Shown here: piece by piece, positions 9,677 to 20,441 of the stretch
Layout: each line of letters opens with the position of its first letter
Numbering within the stretch: position 1 is the stretch's first letter
Origin: Xenoacremonium recifei
Lineage: Eukaryota > Ascomycota > Sordariomycetes > Hypocreales > Nectriaceae
Assembly: GCA_012184525.1 (NCBI GenBank)
Contig: WOFQ01000024.1
Coordinates: 1-64,000, forward strand
Reading direction: 5' to 3'
DNA length: 64,000 nucleotides
The notes under the pieces: model-generated
Database searches by the model: none
Seen by the model: the letters and a program-made list of their open reading frames with translations, nothing else
Told to the model about the DNA's origin: nothing
Made by a program: the position numbers and the translations under genes

Positions 9677-11302
9677 ATGGTTTCCTTCAACCCCTTCATT
9701 GCGCTGCTGGCCTGCGCCGCTCCGGCTCTGGCAGCCTTTGGCGTCACAACTTCGACATCTAGCTTTGTTATTGACTCAGGAAGCACTAATGGTTTCGTCG
9801 TCACCGTGAGCCGCACCGACTGCTCTATTACATCCATTAAGTACCGTGGGACCGAGTATCAGTATTCGTCGCAGACTTCACATATTGCTTCCGGCCTGGG
9901 ATCCGCCGATGTCTCGTATGCCATCATCAGCAGTTCGTATGTTAAGGTCACTTGCGTCGCCGACAATAGTGACTTCGACCTCACCCACTACTATGTGATT
10001 CCCTCTGGCGAGACCTCTATTTACATGGCCACCGACACCAACTCTGAGCCTTCCATCGGCGAGCTGCGGTACATCGCTCGCCTCGACCGGACACTGCTCC
10101 CCGACGAGTATCCCTTTGGCGAAGCCTCTGATACCTCTGGCGGCACTGCTATCGAGGGTTCAGATGTCTTTCTGGTGGGCGATGAGACACGTTCCAAGTT
10201 CTACTCATCGCAACGCTTCATCGACAACGACGTATACTGCTTCACAAGTAGCGCTGCTGATATTCATGCCTGTCTTGTCGCTCATGCCTCGCGCTCATAC
10301 GAGAAGAGCTCGGGCGGGCCGTTCCATCGCGATATCAATACTAATAACAACGGAGACTTCAGCGCCCTGACCTTCTACATGAACTCCAATCACGTACAGA
10401 CCGAGGCGTATCGTCAGGGCTTCCATGGTCCGTATGCGTTGGTATTCTCGCGCAGCGGAATTCCGAAACAGAGCGAGACAGACTTCAGCTTCTTTTCCGG
10501 GCTAAGCATCTCCGGATACACGGCCGACTCGGCACGAGGAAGAGTCTCTGGTACGGCTTCGGGCGTCAAATCCGGCTTTGATATTGTCGTCCACTGGTAC
10601 AACGATGACTTCCAGTACTGGACGTATGCCTCATCGTCTGGTGCCTTCACATCGCCCTACATGACACCAGGGACTTACACTATGGTACTTTACCAAGGCG
10701 AGCTGAATGTAGCATCCCAGTCTGTTACCGTCTCTGCGGGAAGCACCACGTCGTCCTCCATCAAAGCGACCTCCGCTATTACCACAAGCTCTCACACAAC
10801 CGTCTTCCAGATTGGCGACTGGGACGGCCAACCAACCGGCTTTCTCAATGCTGCAAATCAGTTGCGGATGCACCCTAGCGATGATCGTATGTCCAGCTGG
10901 GGTCCTGTCACTTATACCGTCGGATCTAGCAGTGCCGGTGATTTCCCGATGGCCATCTTCAAGACGGTCAACAATCCCATCACTATCAAGTTCAGCCTGA
11001 GCTCCGCCATTTCTTCATCCGCCACGCTGCGCGTAGGCACTACACTCGCTTTCGCAGGCGGGCGTCCATCCGTCACAGTCAACAGCTATTCGCAGTCCTT
11101 CAGCGCACCTACCAGCATTGACTCACGTGGCGTTACCCGTGGTGCATACCGCGGATATGGGGAAGTCTACGATGTGACAATTCCCGCCGGGACTCTTGTT
11201 TCGGGGACGAATACCATCACAATCGACTGCATCTCCGGAAGCTCTGGCACCGACTTCCTGAGCCCGAACTATATCTTTGACGCCATCGAGCTCTTCCACT
11301 AA
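9677..11302 (+). CDS. Rhamnogalacturonan endolyase, polysaccharide lyase family 4
   Basis: The enzyme cleaves the rhamnose-galacturonate backbone of pectic rhamnogalacturonan I by beta-elimination outside the cell. The intronless gene encodes 541 residues with a signal peptide at 1-19. The length and order match the fungal RglA type: an N-terminal lyase domain to about residue 270, a small beta domain containing RGRVSGTASG (about 285-360), and a C-terminal jelly-roll carbohydrate-binding-like domain. The family-typical segment EGSDVFLVGDETRSKFYSS (about 160-178) includes Lys174, the candidate for the catalytic lysine. His239 in the HVQTE segment is my candidate for the catalytic histidine by position. 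The assignment rests on recognition of the sequence across the whole length. The neighbouring dehydrogenase has no obvious pectin role. Confidence 0.93.
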   Translation: MVSFNPFIALLACAAPALAAFGVTTSTSSFVIDSGSTNGFVVTVSRTDCSITSIKYRGTEYQYSSQTSHIASGLGSADVSYAIISSSYVKVTCVADNSDFDLTHYYVIPSGETSIYMATDTNSEPSIGELRYIARLDRTLLPDEYPFGEASDTSGGTAIEGSDVFLVGDETRSKFYSSQRFIDNDVYCFTSSAADIHACLVAHASRSYEKSSGGPFHRDINTNNNGDFSALTFYMNSNHVQTEAYRQGFHGPYALVFSRSGIPKQSETDFSFFSGLSISGYTADSARGRVSGTASGVKSGFDIVVHWYNDDFQYWTYASSSGAFTSPYMTPGTYTMVLYQGELNVASQSVTVSAGSTTSSSIKATSAITTSSHTTVFQIGDWDGQPTGFLNAANQLRMHPSDDRMSSWGPVTYTVGSSSAGDFPMAIFKTVNNPITIKFSLSSAISSSATLRVGTTLAFAGGRPSVTVNSYSQSFSAPTSIDSRGVTRGAYRGYGEVYDVTIPAGTLVSGTNTITIDCISGSSGTDFLSPNYIFDAIELFH

Positions 11303-11785
11303 GTTTCCAAGTCGATAAAAGTTTGAAGCGTTGTCGACGATATTCACATTTTCCTGTACATATTGGCAGTGCCTGAATGGTATATAGTTAAATTGATAGG
11401 CTGAAAATAGCAAGATGTCTCTGATTGTCGTTTATGTTCTACTTATACGTATGTGACGGAGCCCATAGAACTTAAGACTCACTATGTATGCTCTGATAGT
11501 AATGGCCACTAATAATACTCAAGCGGACCTACTGGTGGATGTGATCTCCAGACTTGTCCGTGTAAGTCGGATTTCTTGCGGACTTGGTGGAGCTCTTGTG
11601 GCTGATATCAGCCGTTTCTGTTAGTTTAGAACGCGTGCCTACTGCAAGTTGTCTAACAAAAATGGGGCCGTCCTAGATCGGCCACCATCTGCGGAGTTGG
11701 TCCGGTATAAGTGCCAAGTTGTGAGGGTATCTTTGAGCAGTAGACTCTGTCTTCAATATAAACAAATACTAGGTAAAAAAATACA
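11303..11785. other. Intergenic stretch
   Basis: Between the lyase and the dehydrogenase, both on the plus strand. Nothing beyond the 3' flank of one and the promoter of the other is visible. Confidence 0.5.
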
Positions 11786-12983
11786 ATGACTTCTCTTCAA
11801 GGCTCTATTATTGTCACAGGGGCCAACGGAGGTCTGGGGACATGCATTGTCCAACATATCCTCAAGAGGTCCGACTTGACGTCCAAGTATATGGGCGTCT
11901 ATACTGTTCGGAAAGCAGCTTCGGCAACAGCTCTGAAGAAGACACTTGCCAATGCTCCTCGCTCGCACAAGCATGAGATCACCGACCTAGATCTAGGTTC
12001 CCTTGCCAGTGTCAGAAAAGTTGCCGGCAACATTAACAAGAAAGTCGCTGCCGGAGAAATGCCACCTATTCGAGCACTCATCCTCAATGCCGCGTACCAG
12101 GATGCTACAGAGATGGTGAGTCCAGGCCGAGGATTTCAAAGGGGCCAAACTAATTGCGAGGGTAGCATATGACTGGAGATGGCTTCGAGATGACCTGGCA
12201 AGTCAATTTCTTAGCCAACATGTTGTTGTCTCTGATGCTGCTCCAAAGCATGGACAAGCAGAGCGGACGTATTCTCATACTCGGAAGCTGGTCCCATGAG
12301 TAAATCAACGCTGGAAAATAAGATTATCGACCAGTTACTAACAGACCCTCAAGTGTTGACGACGAGCGCAATAAGGCGGGCGGCAATGACCCGTACAAGA
12401 ACTACACCACGATCTTCCCCGGGCCTGAGGCTCTCGCCAAGGGAGAATGGAACTCGCCTAAAGCGGAAGGCGGCTGGTATACTGGGTACCGAAGATATGG
12501 CGCGAGTAAACTTTGCGCGGTTATCTTAATGTACGTGATTCCCGTTCTTCTTTAGAACCAACCGTTTACAGAACGCTACGCAGGCATGAGTTGGCAGATC
12601 GCCTTGCCCATGACCCCGAGCTATCCAATATCTCAGTGATGAGCATGGACCCCGGTGCCATGGCATCAGGGCTAGTCCGACGAGGAAACTTCACACTCAG
12701 TGTATTGAGCACCAAGGTTGTTCTTCCACTGGTGACTCCTATCACGGTCAAGCTCAACCCCAACGGGATCCTGCGGACGCCATCCAAGAGCGCGAGTGAT
12801 GTGATCCGAGCTTGCTTCGATATTGACCCTCCAAAAGAAAAGGCTCTGTACTTGAATGGCTCTGAAGAGCGCCAAACATCTCGGGAGGCGAGGGATCCTG
12901 GGAACCGAAAGGCTTTGTGGGGGTATGGCCTTCAAGCGGCGAGCATTCAGCAAGCAGACACGACGCTGAAAGATTGGCAGTGA
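11786..12983 (+). CDS. Short-chain dehydrogenase/reductase
   Basis: An NAD(P)-dependent oxidoreductase of the classical SDR fold; the substrate is unknown. Four exons, 11786-12115, 12166-12299, 12354-12530 and 12584-12983, join in frame to give 346 residues. The second intron has a textbook TTACTAAC branch point. The cofactor-binding motif TGANGGLG is at residues 11-18. The structural NAG-type segment reads LILNAAY near 103. Ser151 or Ser153 precedes the catalytic YGASK, with Tyr203 and Lys207. The C-terminal third resembles the retinol dehydrogenase/WWOX-like branch of SDRs more than the 250-residue type. The third intron has two possible acceptors; the one at 12583 restores an ILMHEL segment typical of the family. 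The first intron is only 50 nt. Confidence 0.85.
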
Positions 12984-13300
12984 AGTTACGAATAATCCAC
13001 GCTGTATCAATGTTTTTTTTTATTCCAATCTCTCAATATCCTCAATCTTTCAATGCTAGGCTCATCTGGACTTAGAAATGACGGCGAATTTGTAGGCATT
13101 GTCTCTCAGTCTTCCGCAGCTTGTCAAGGCTACTAGAGCGGTAAATGGGAGGGTTTCATGGAAATCCAGCCATGGCAAGTAATCACGCGTCGTGCCTGCA
13201 TGAGACTAACCCTCCATCTGTGAGTTGCAGATATGTGCCTGGGGCGTGCAGATGCAAGGCTCGGAAAGGGTAATCGATATCCCGACAAGCCTCTCGTCTC

Positions 13301-13320
13301 TGCCCAACTCTGCCCAACTC
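13301..13320. repeat. 10-bp tandem duplication TGCCCAACTC
   Basis: Two perfect copies lie end to end in intergenic DNA. The function is unknown; it could be simple slippage. Confidence 0.8.
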
Positions 13321-13537
13321 TTTCCAGCTCATGGTGCACGAATTCAGACCCTCTGTCAAATCACCTCTTGCCAGTTGATCATACTGCACCAAAGATCATC
13401 TGGTAACCCAAGATGCCTGTTACGAGTGAGGACGATCCATCTGACCAGCAAATCCTGCGAAGCAATATCACCATACAACCGCCTTATGGAATGACTATTG
13501 AAGCGGTTAAAAGTCAAGTCAGTCCTGATATCCACCC

Positions 13538-13867
13538 ATGAAAGTAACAGAAACTGAACCCAGTCATTTGAAGATCCCAAATGACAGAGGAATCCCAGTC
13601 CGCACAGTCCTTATCCCTGCAGAGGAAGGCCGATTTGCAGAGCTCGACAGCCTGAGCATCGTCTTCCTTATAAGAGGTGAAATTCGCGTTGGGAAGAGGA
13701 AGTATGGCACAGTATACCGGTACTATACGATCGAGAATGAAGTATCCATCAGACTGAGTGAGCAATGCATGGTGGTCATCTTTGGACTGGTCCCTTTTCT
13801 GCATGAGATGATTGCCCCAGAGGCAGCAGAACCGGAACCGGAAGTTAATTTGTTACCGTGGTGTTAG
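13538..13867 (+). CDS. Doubtful small hypothetical protein
   Basis: An ATG-started frame of 109 residues sits alone in the 2-kb gap between the dehydrogenase and the coiled-coil gene. The middle part alternates hydrophobic and charged residues (PVRTVLIPAEEGRFAEL) in a beta-strand-like way, and the tail is Pro/Glu-rich. There is no signal peptide, known motif or splice partner. It may be a chance frame, a small lineage-specific gene or a remnant of a larger gene. Confidence 0.18.
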   Translation: MKVTETEPSHLKIPNDRGIPVRTVLIPAEEGRFAELDSLSIVFLIRGEIRVGKRKYGTVYRYYTIENEVSIRLSEQCMVVIFGLVPFLHEMIAPEAAEPEPEVNLLPWC

Positions 13868-14929
13868 CAACGAGATCCAATTGCAGTCAGCTGTTTGATT
13901 GACAGATGAACCACACAAGGATGTGAAGGCTGATCGGCTCGCGATCAGTGCCCTGTCGACTTGCAAGTGAGACACAGTGTTGAAAGACGAAAGAGGCCCT
14001 AACCGCCAGAGGAGCGGAAGCGCGCGGTAGATTTACCGCCTGCTGCTGGGTTGCAGCTTCCTTGCCCTACCACCTGCCGTCTTACCTGTAAGGGACCGAA
14101 CAACATCTGAATCAGGCATGTCCGCAGTCACGAGACCTAGCCCTCGGCCAGGACGCCTCCTCGTCCATTCAACATGCATCGCCAGCGCCTCGTTGGTGGA
14201 TGTTGACGGACCAGCGCCTTTCGTGGCAGCCAGCCAACAGCAATCCGGCCGCATGCCCCCCAGACCCGCGCCCCTGACAGTGGACGAGATCACCGCGAGC
14301 GGCCGCACATGGTTGGCTACGGAGGGTTCGCCGCCGCTCAGCAGGGAAATAAACACATCACCTCCTTGCTCATCTTGGCGCATTCTGGGAGCACCGTCGC
14401 CGCAGGTCCGGCCTCGAGAGGGACCGTCAACGACCTTAATTTGCACGCCAGCGTCGCACGTTGGCTGGAGGGCTGGGAGTTAATAAAGGCGAGGAGCGCT
14501 GCCTCGTGTCCAACACGCCGTCATCTCGGGTGCTTTCCCTTTGTTGTTCTGTTGTTGGTCGGGATTCCGGTCTTATTTATTATTTTTCTGCCCCTCGGCC
14601 GTTCCTCCAATCGTGGACGTGTTGTTGGCTCTTCTTCTTCGTTCTTTTAATTCTCGTTCTTTCCCGGACGCTCTTTGACGACCTTCGTTCTTTGATTCTC
14701 ATCGTCAGCTGCGCCTTCAGCCACCAATTCGCGAGAAAACGCCAAGTCGCCTACCATCCTTCTCTAGCTTCAGCATCTCATCAGCGGGCTGGTGACCGGG
14801 CTCTGAAGAGCACCAAAAATAGCAGCGGCCCTGCCTGGAGCGCCAACTGTGCACGATACCACCAGCGCCCTACCCGCTCGTTTCCCGCTGTGTCAGCCCA
14901 ACTAACAGCTGTCCGCCCGCCCTAAGAAG

Positions 14930-17900
14930 ATGGCGGCCATGCTGGACAAAACTGCCACCGCCCCAGCAATGGGGCACCCTCACCCTCTCTTCTCCCACCA
15001 CGTCCGCCATCACTCTCGCTCCCAGACCTACGACAGCGCCAACAACAGCCGACGCCCCAGAGCTTTCCGATTCGTGCGGCCGATCGAGCACGGCGGCGAG
15101 CGAGACTTCTGGCAAAACGAATTCGAGAACCGCCTGCACGGTCTAGGCATCACCAACGGCCCCTACAAATTCGAGATTCGGCGGGGAAAGACGGTGCCAC
15201 GCCCCGACTCGAGACAGCCGTAAGTTATGTTCTATGTCAATTCAAATTCTCTTACAGCACAATTCCATCCATCGTCATTCCCCAGCAGGGAGCCTCGCTG
15301 GGCGCCGGACTCTGTTAGCGTTCTGCCCCAGTCGCCCCAAAGTTCCAGCCGCATCCTGCAGGGTCGTTATTACGGGGTCTTGTCAACTTTCATCTGCATT
15401 TAGAACGTTTCTAGTGCTCCGGCAGCCGCAGTAGTTCGTTTGAGGCCTCGGCGGTGCATCTCGTGACGACCCGTTGCGGCTCGTCCAAGGCTCCCTGCTG
15501 CCAGTGCTGATGCCGGAATGCCCGTCATGGGATGGCCAGGGCCCTGCATGGATCACAGGCGGTGGATCATGGTAATCTCTCTCATGGGCCTTTGACATGT
15601 TCGCCCTCCGTCAGCAGCAAATGGTGGCAGCAGCCGGAACTCAGCTGTGTTGTTCATTCAATGCCATAGCATGGGGGGCGTGACATGGAGGTGACATGAA
15701 GGAGGTGACCAGGGCGATCCTTCCTTGTGCCTGAGGTGTTCATGCCATCTTCGCCAAACAACAACACCTTACTTTTTTTTTTCTCCTCCTGCCATTCACC
15801 TTCACTCCTTCAACCTCCTGCTTGCCATTTCCTCCGTCATGAGAATCTCTCTTTTCCCCAATCATCCTGGCTGACCCTTCCATCAATCAGCTCCCCGCCT
15901 GCCGATCCCGACGACAAAGCAGCCCTCCCTCCCGTTGCGCCTGTCCGCCCGCCCCCTCCACGAAACCCGCGACGGCCTCATCGTGAGCCCAGTCGGAACC
16001 CGGCTTCCATTTCGCTTGATCAACTCCCCGCTGCGACTTCCCGCTTCAAGACTCGGGTCAGAGACATGTACGGGCGACCGACTGGGGCGATCGAGATTTC
16101 GCCGCCGAGCTCGCCAGAGTTCAATGCTTCACGACACGGGTGAGTCCATCTACGCTTTTTAATTCGACTTTTTGGCCCTTGATTTTTTGGTCCCAGCTTG
16201 GGGTTTTGGTTGTTTTTGTCTTCTGCTATTCTGTCTATTTCTCTTTGCTCTCAACTTTGTTTGTCCTGCCTTGAAATCTTGGGACGTTTCGATCATCGTC
16301 AGAGTCATCCAAGCCTTCACGCAACTCGACTTGCGACGTCATGGGCTATCGACGACTCGAGGAGCCGCCCACTTTTACCCGAGCCACAAAGAAGCTCAAA
16401 CTGAAACTGAGAGTACCATGGCTGATTCGATGTCTTGCATGTAGAGCTCACGATGGGGATGTCTCCCCCATTGAAGAGACGTTCGATGCTTCCAAGCAAC
16501 AGTTCATCGGCAGCCATGGAGTTCGACATCCAGGCCCGCCTCCCCCACGGCCTGCCCAACAATATCAGCTCTCAAAAAGCCATATTCCCACGATGAGACG
16601 TGAGAAGCGAAGGAACCCGGAGCCGGTAGTTTCGACACTCAAGCAGTCGCAGTCCAAGGACAACCTCCGAGACCAGCAGAATCTCTCAGTCAAGCATCCT
16701 TGGGAACAACCCCCACGCACGCCAGATGAGCAACAAAACTTCGGACTGACCACTATTGTCACCGGTCCCCAAGTCCATCGAACCGGCAACCCACCGCCGC
16801 CATCTTTCGGCCAGCGAATGCGTCAATTTGGCAGGAGCAAGCCGGAAGCACTGGACGAGCGACCTCCGTGGAACGGTGCAAGTGGCCGGACCGCAACAGT
16901 TGATCCAGTTCGAGACGATTTGAGCGTCGCGCCGCTAAGTATCCCGGCCAAAAGCAACAGACGTGTCAGCCGTATGTCCCCTGTCGGGCCAGCTGGATCT
17001 GAAACGTCTAGCGGCGCCGCGGCGGCCGTACGTCGATTGTTGCCCTCCAGGTCGAATCAGAAGCTGAGGGACGCGGCCAAATCGTCCTCGCAGCCTGATC
17101 TTCATGCGCAGCCATACCCCAGTCCTCCATATGCCGAATCTCCCATTACAGTGTCGCATGCAAGCCCTCCCCCTCCAACCCAAACGACCGGATCATCAGG
17201 GGCCCCGCCCTTCCTCTCTCCCAACCTGGCCACCACGGACAAGGCCATTAAGAGGAAGCCGCCGCCCTCACAGGCACAGCTCAACTCTCACAACCCTCAT
17301 ATCTCAACGTCGAGCTCCGTCTATTCGACGCAGCCCGACAACTCTCAGCCGTACTCAAAGCCCCAAATCGTCACGACAGGTGCATTCTCGTCTCCCTCAA
17401 CGCCCGCTGACCCCTGGGTCCAGCCTCCCTCGCGTTTCAGCATTACCACCTGCAATACAACGATTCCCGGTACCCCCCGTGACCGTGATTCGCTTGAGGA
17501 GGACCGCCCGCCGATGCCAACACCCCCCACCCAGCTCACCTCGGTAATGGATCGTAGGAGACCAGTTCCTGGTGGAAGCAGCGTCAGATCAGCTTCAGCG
17601 GAGCCAATTGTCATCACAATGAACACCAGTTATACGCCAGACTTCGAAGGCCGTGATAAGGCGAAGGAGTCTAAAGACCGTCCAATTTCTATTCTGTCGA
17701 CCAGTAAAGCACTTCCACCTGCGCCTCCGGAGATCCAATCAGCCAACGATCGGGTCGCAAACCTGAATGCCCGACTCGAAAGTCTAGCGCATCGTCGAAT
17801 TAACATCAATAAAAGCATCAAGCAGATGACAGAGTTGATGCCTACCGACAACATCTTAGCTAGCGCTGATGTTCTGCGCAAGCGAGAGGTCGAGAAGAAG

Positions 17901-18047
17901 AAAGTTGAGGGTCTCAGGGAGGAGCTAGCGGAGATTCAACGCGAAGAGCACGACCTGGGACTCAAACTGTACCGAGCCAACAAGCGACTCGATAGGGATG
18001 GTGAATTCGAACCAACGACACTGTGGGTGAGGCGAGTCACTCACTGA
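14930..18047 (+). CDS. Large Pro/Ser-rich protein with C-terminal coiled coil; splice-frame conflict
   Basis: I read at least three exons. Exon 1 (14930-15219) contains the protein-like segment RDFWQNEFENRLHGLGITNG and ends at a GTAAGT donor. Exon 2 (15891-16139) joins in frame and is Pro/Arg-rich, with RDMYGRPTGAIEISPPSSPE before a GTGAGT donor. Exon 3 begins after an acceptor ending at 16302 or 16304 and runs to 18047. Exon 2 ends two bases into a codon, but exon 3 needs one or zero carried bases, so the join is off by one. Exon 3 is disordered and Ser/Pro-rich, then carries a coiled coil in its last 110 residues (NARLESLAHRRININKSIKQ onward). The intact length would be about 760 residues. 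The function is unknown. A reduced protein could start at the ATG at 16341. The first intron, 671 nt, is unusually long for the window. Confidence 0.7.
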
Positions 18048-18505
18048 ATGTCTTCGCGATGAACGACACGATAAGTATGGATTCTAAGACGGAAGTCAGA
18101 AGTTACGGTCAAAGGAAAATGGGGGGTTCAACTTGATGCATAGCCGCCGGCGTTTCACACCCAATGTTCGATGTTATTTGTTTCTTTTAAGATTTCTGTT
18201 TGTGCTTGCTGGTCTGGCAAAGTTTTCACATGATACCTAGATAGTTCGAGGTCAGCCCGACGAAAATAGATGATACCAAAATTTCAGCAAATCAAAAAGA
18301 TGCCAGAGCAAGTGCATGCTCCCTCGAGAACCGTCGAAATTTGTACGTTTCACTGTGAATGGAGGGGGGGTAGAATGGCTGCAGGAAAGACTGTTAATTC
18401 ATTCGTCTAAGATCTACAAAGGAAGATTTACATGTCGAAAGGAGAGACAGGATCTAAGCACACTGATGTCAAGTCCCAGCGCAGGACCTAAACTGAAATC
18501 AAGAC
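18048..18505. other. Convergent intergenic stretch
   Basis: This holds the 3' ends of two converging genes. No coding or RNA signal is seen. Confidence 0.5.
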
Positions 18506-19231
18506 TTACAGCTTCTTGAAGTCCCAGTCATCCAAGGCACGAGGACCGTGAACGAGGACGTCGTGCGTCATAGAGCCAGGTTCAGCCGGTCCAGGGCATT
18601 CACCACTCCAGCAATGGTCGCAGAAATCGCCCTGGTGATCCGGAGCGAGGATAGCCTTACAACAGCATGTCTTCTCGTTAACGTGTTGGCAGGGACGGTA
18701 GACCCGGGGCCCTGAACTCTTCGGCTGCTGAAGGGGGTCCCAAAGAGAATCCTCTTCCTGACCATGGCCAGCGGTTTTGCTGCCTCCGGGCAAGAGGCTC
18801 TTGATACTGGAGGCGACACGCTCGGCGAGGGATGGGGGCGGTGCCGGAGATGAATACCGGTCCGGGGGAAAAGGGGAGGCTGAGCGGATGCTGCTCCAGG
18901 GTGATGATTCTGGTGAGGGCGCCCACAAAGGGAGGAGGTGGTTGCGGCTCGGAGTCAGGGGCCCTTGTAGAAGATCGGAGTTTGTTGGGGTCTGGGCACG
19001 GGGAGAAGGATCCTGGACGGTGCTGTTAGAGCCGGAATCACTGACAGGAGAGCCCAGTCTCTGAAAAGTAGGGAATGATTCGAGGATGTTCGCATCGCCT
19101 GTCAGGGTCTCGTTGTTAGGTCCCTGAGGTTGACTTCCTGACTTTTGATGCTGCTTTGAGGGCAGCTGTACCTCCTTACCCTTAACCTTCTTCATCTGGC
19201 CGGTAGCGTCCTCAGAGACTTGAGGTTTCAT
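18506..19231 (-). CDS. Unknown protein with C-terminal Cys/His cluster
   Basis: A single-exon frame of 241 residues. The first two thirds are disordered, rich in Ser, Pro and Gln, with a short amphipathic stretch (LAERVASSIKSLLPG) near 134-148. The last quarter has a dense cluster: PCQHVNEKTCCCKAILAP followed by DHQGDFCDHCWSGECPGP. This gives at least eight Cys and several His within about 45 residues, a spacing that could form a zinc-binding module. I do not recognise a named family. The C-terminus ends DDWDFKKL. No signal peptide is present, so the cluster is more likely to bind metal in the cytosol or nucleus than to form disulfides. It converges on the coiled-coil gene. Confidence 0.7.
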   Translation of the reverse strand: MKPQVSEDATGQMKKVKGKEVQLPSKQHQKSGSQPQGPNNETLTGDANILESFPTFQRLGSPVSDSGSNSTVQDPSPRAQTPTNSDLLQGPLTPSRNHLLPLWAPSPESSPWSSIRSASPFPPDRYSSPAPPPSLAERVASSIKSLLPGGSKTAGHGQEEDSLWDPLQQPKSSGPRVYRPCQHVNEKTCCCKAILAPDHQGDFCDHCWSGECPGPAEPGSMTHDVLVHGPRALDDWDFKKL

Positions 19232-20441
19232 CTCTTCGGTTCTGTTTCTTCTTCTCTTCTCTCGTTGTCTGCTTGCCTTGCTCTATTCTCTGTTATTTCC
19301 TCTGGTCTACAGTCTGCCTGTTGGGAAGACAGGCTTCTATCAAAGGATAGTGTTAAGTGTATAACAAGACTTACAGATGGCAAGAGCTCTTTTGTTTCCG
19401 AATAAATGAAGAGGACCAAACTTCTGCTCCTCGATGTATATTTATGCGGCGTCCCGTTATCCCGTGTTCATCGACGCAAGACGAAGGGGGAATCGGCGAT
19501 ACACTGACAGAATGAGTCCGAAGACAGTGAAGAGGCGCAGGCATGGTGTTCAAAGTACTTCGTCCCGAGTTCGTCCCTGGAACGTTTAGGTGTTCTCGTC
19601 TCGTGTGAGTCGGCGTGGCAGCCTCTCCTCGAGTGAGGATGAGAGAACTGAACAGCTTCCATGGTGCGTCGATCATGAGTCCCAGAGACAGTTACGATGG
19701 GAGGTTTGACAGGGAGAGGGAAAGCATGGAAGACATGACAGCCTGATTTACAATACCGGGTTTGTCTCTGACTCTTTCTGGGCACTTGTACAGGGGCTCA
19801 CGCTGGGAGGGGTGTAACTCTTGTGGCATTGAATAGAACAGGAGGTAGAACACCGGGGCAAAGTGTGACGGTTGACATCATTCTGTGAGTGGTCGAACAT
19901 GACGCTTAGATGGAGTGTCTGTTTGCTGGGACGGTTTGCTAGAGGTTGACTCGAGACAATGAGTCTTCATTGAACATTTGTTTGGTCGTGCCGCTAGACA
20001 ATTCAAAGAACATTCTATGACACGGCTGGTCATGGCGCCAGCCAGAATGCACTGGAAATGCTTTCTTCGGATATTTGTAAATGGTCCATTGAAAGGTTCT
20101 TATCCTCATGTGAGGGATGTGTGACACGCTGAGTTATTCATGAGTTAGCTGGACGATGCTTGATATTAACATGCAGACACGAATGTCTAGAAGCAAATAA
20201 TATATTTGAATAAAGGAGCCACCAAAGATTTGAAAGAGCCTAGTCCACTCACTACAAGATGGGAACCAATCGATTATTTTTTTTTGACTGATTCTTTGTT
20301 CTCCTGCAGGGTAGGCAGAGAGGATGTCTTGACCCCCTCAATGTGTACATACTCAGTAGTATACAGTTTTTGATGTAAATGAAGATGGGTTTGATAGTGG
20401 ATGTATTATGTATAGTATATATAATGTATTACATAGAAGTC
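19232..20441. other. Intergenic stretch
   Basis: 1.2 kb between two minus-strand genes. There is a T-run near 20277-20285 and AT-rich sequence at 20330-20440 flanking the hydrolase 3' end. No gene is supported. Confidence 0.5.

Larger units (their letters stand above)
12984..14929. other. Long intergenic stretch with one doubtful small frame
   Basis: Nearly 2 kb without a convincing gene. It holds a 10-bp direct repeat at 13301-13320, a doubtful open frame at 13538-13867 (listed separately), and a long T/C-rich leader (about 14500-14900) before the gene starting at 14930, as is usual in filamentous fungal promoters and 5' UTRs. Confidence 0.5.
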
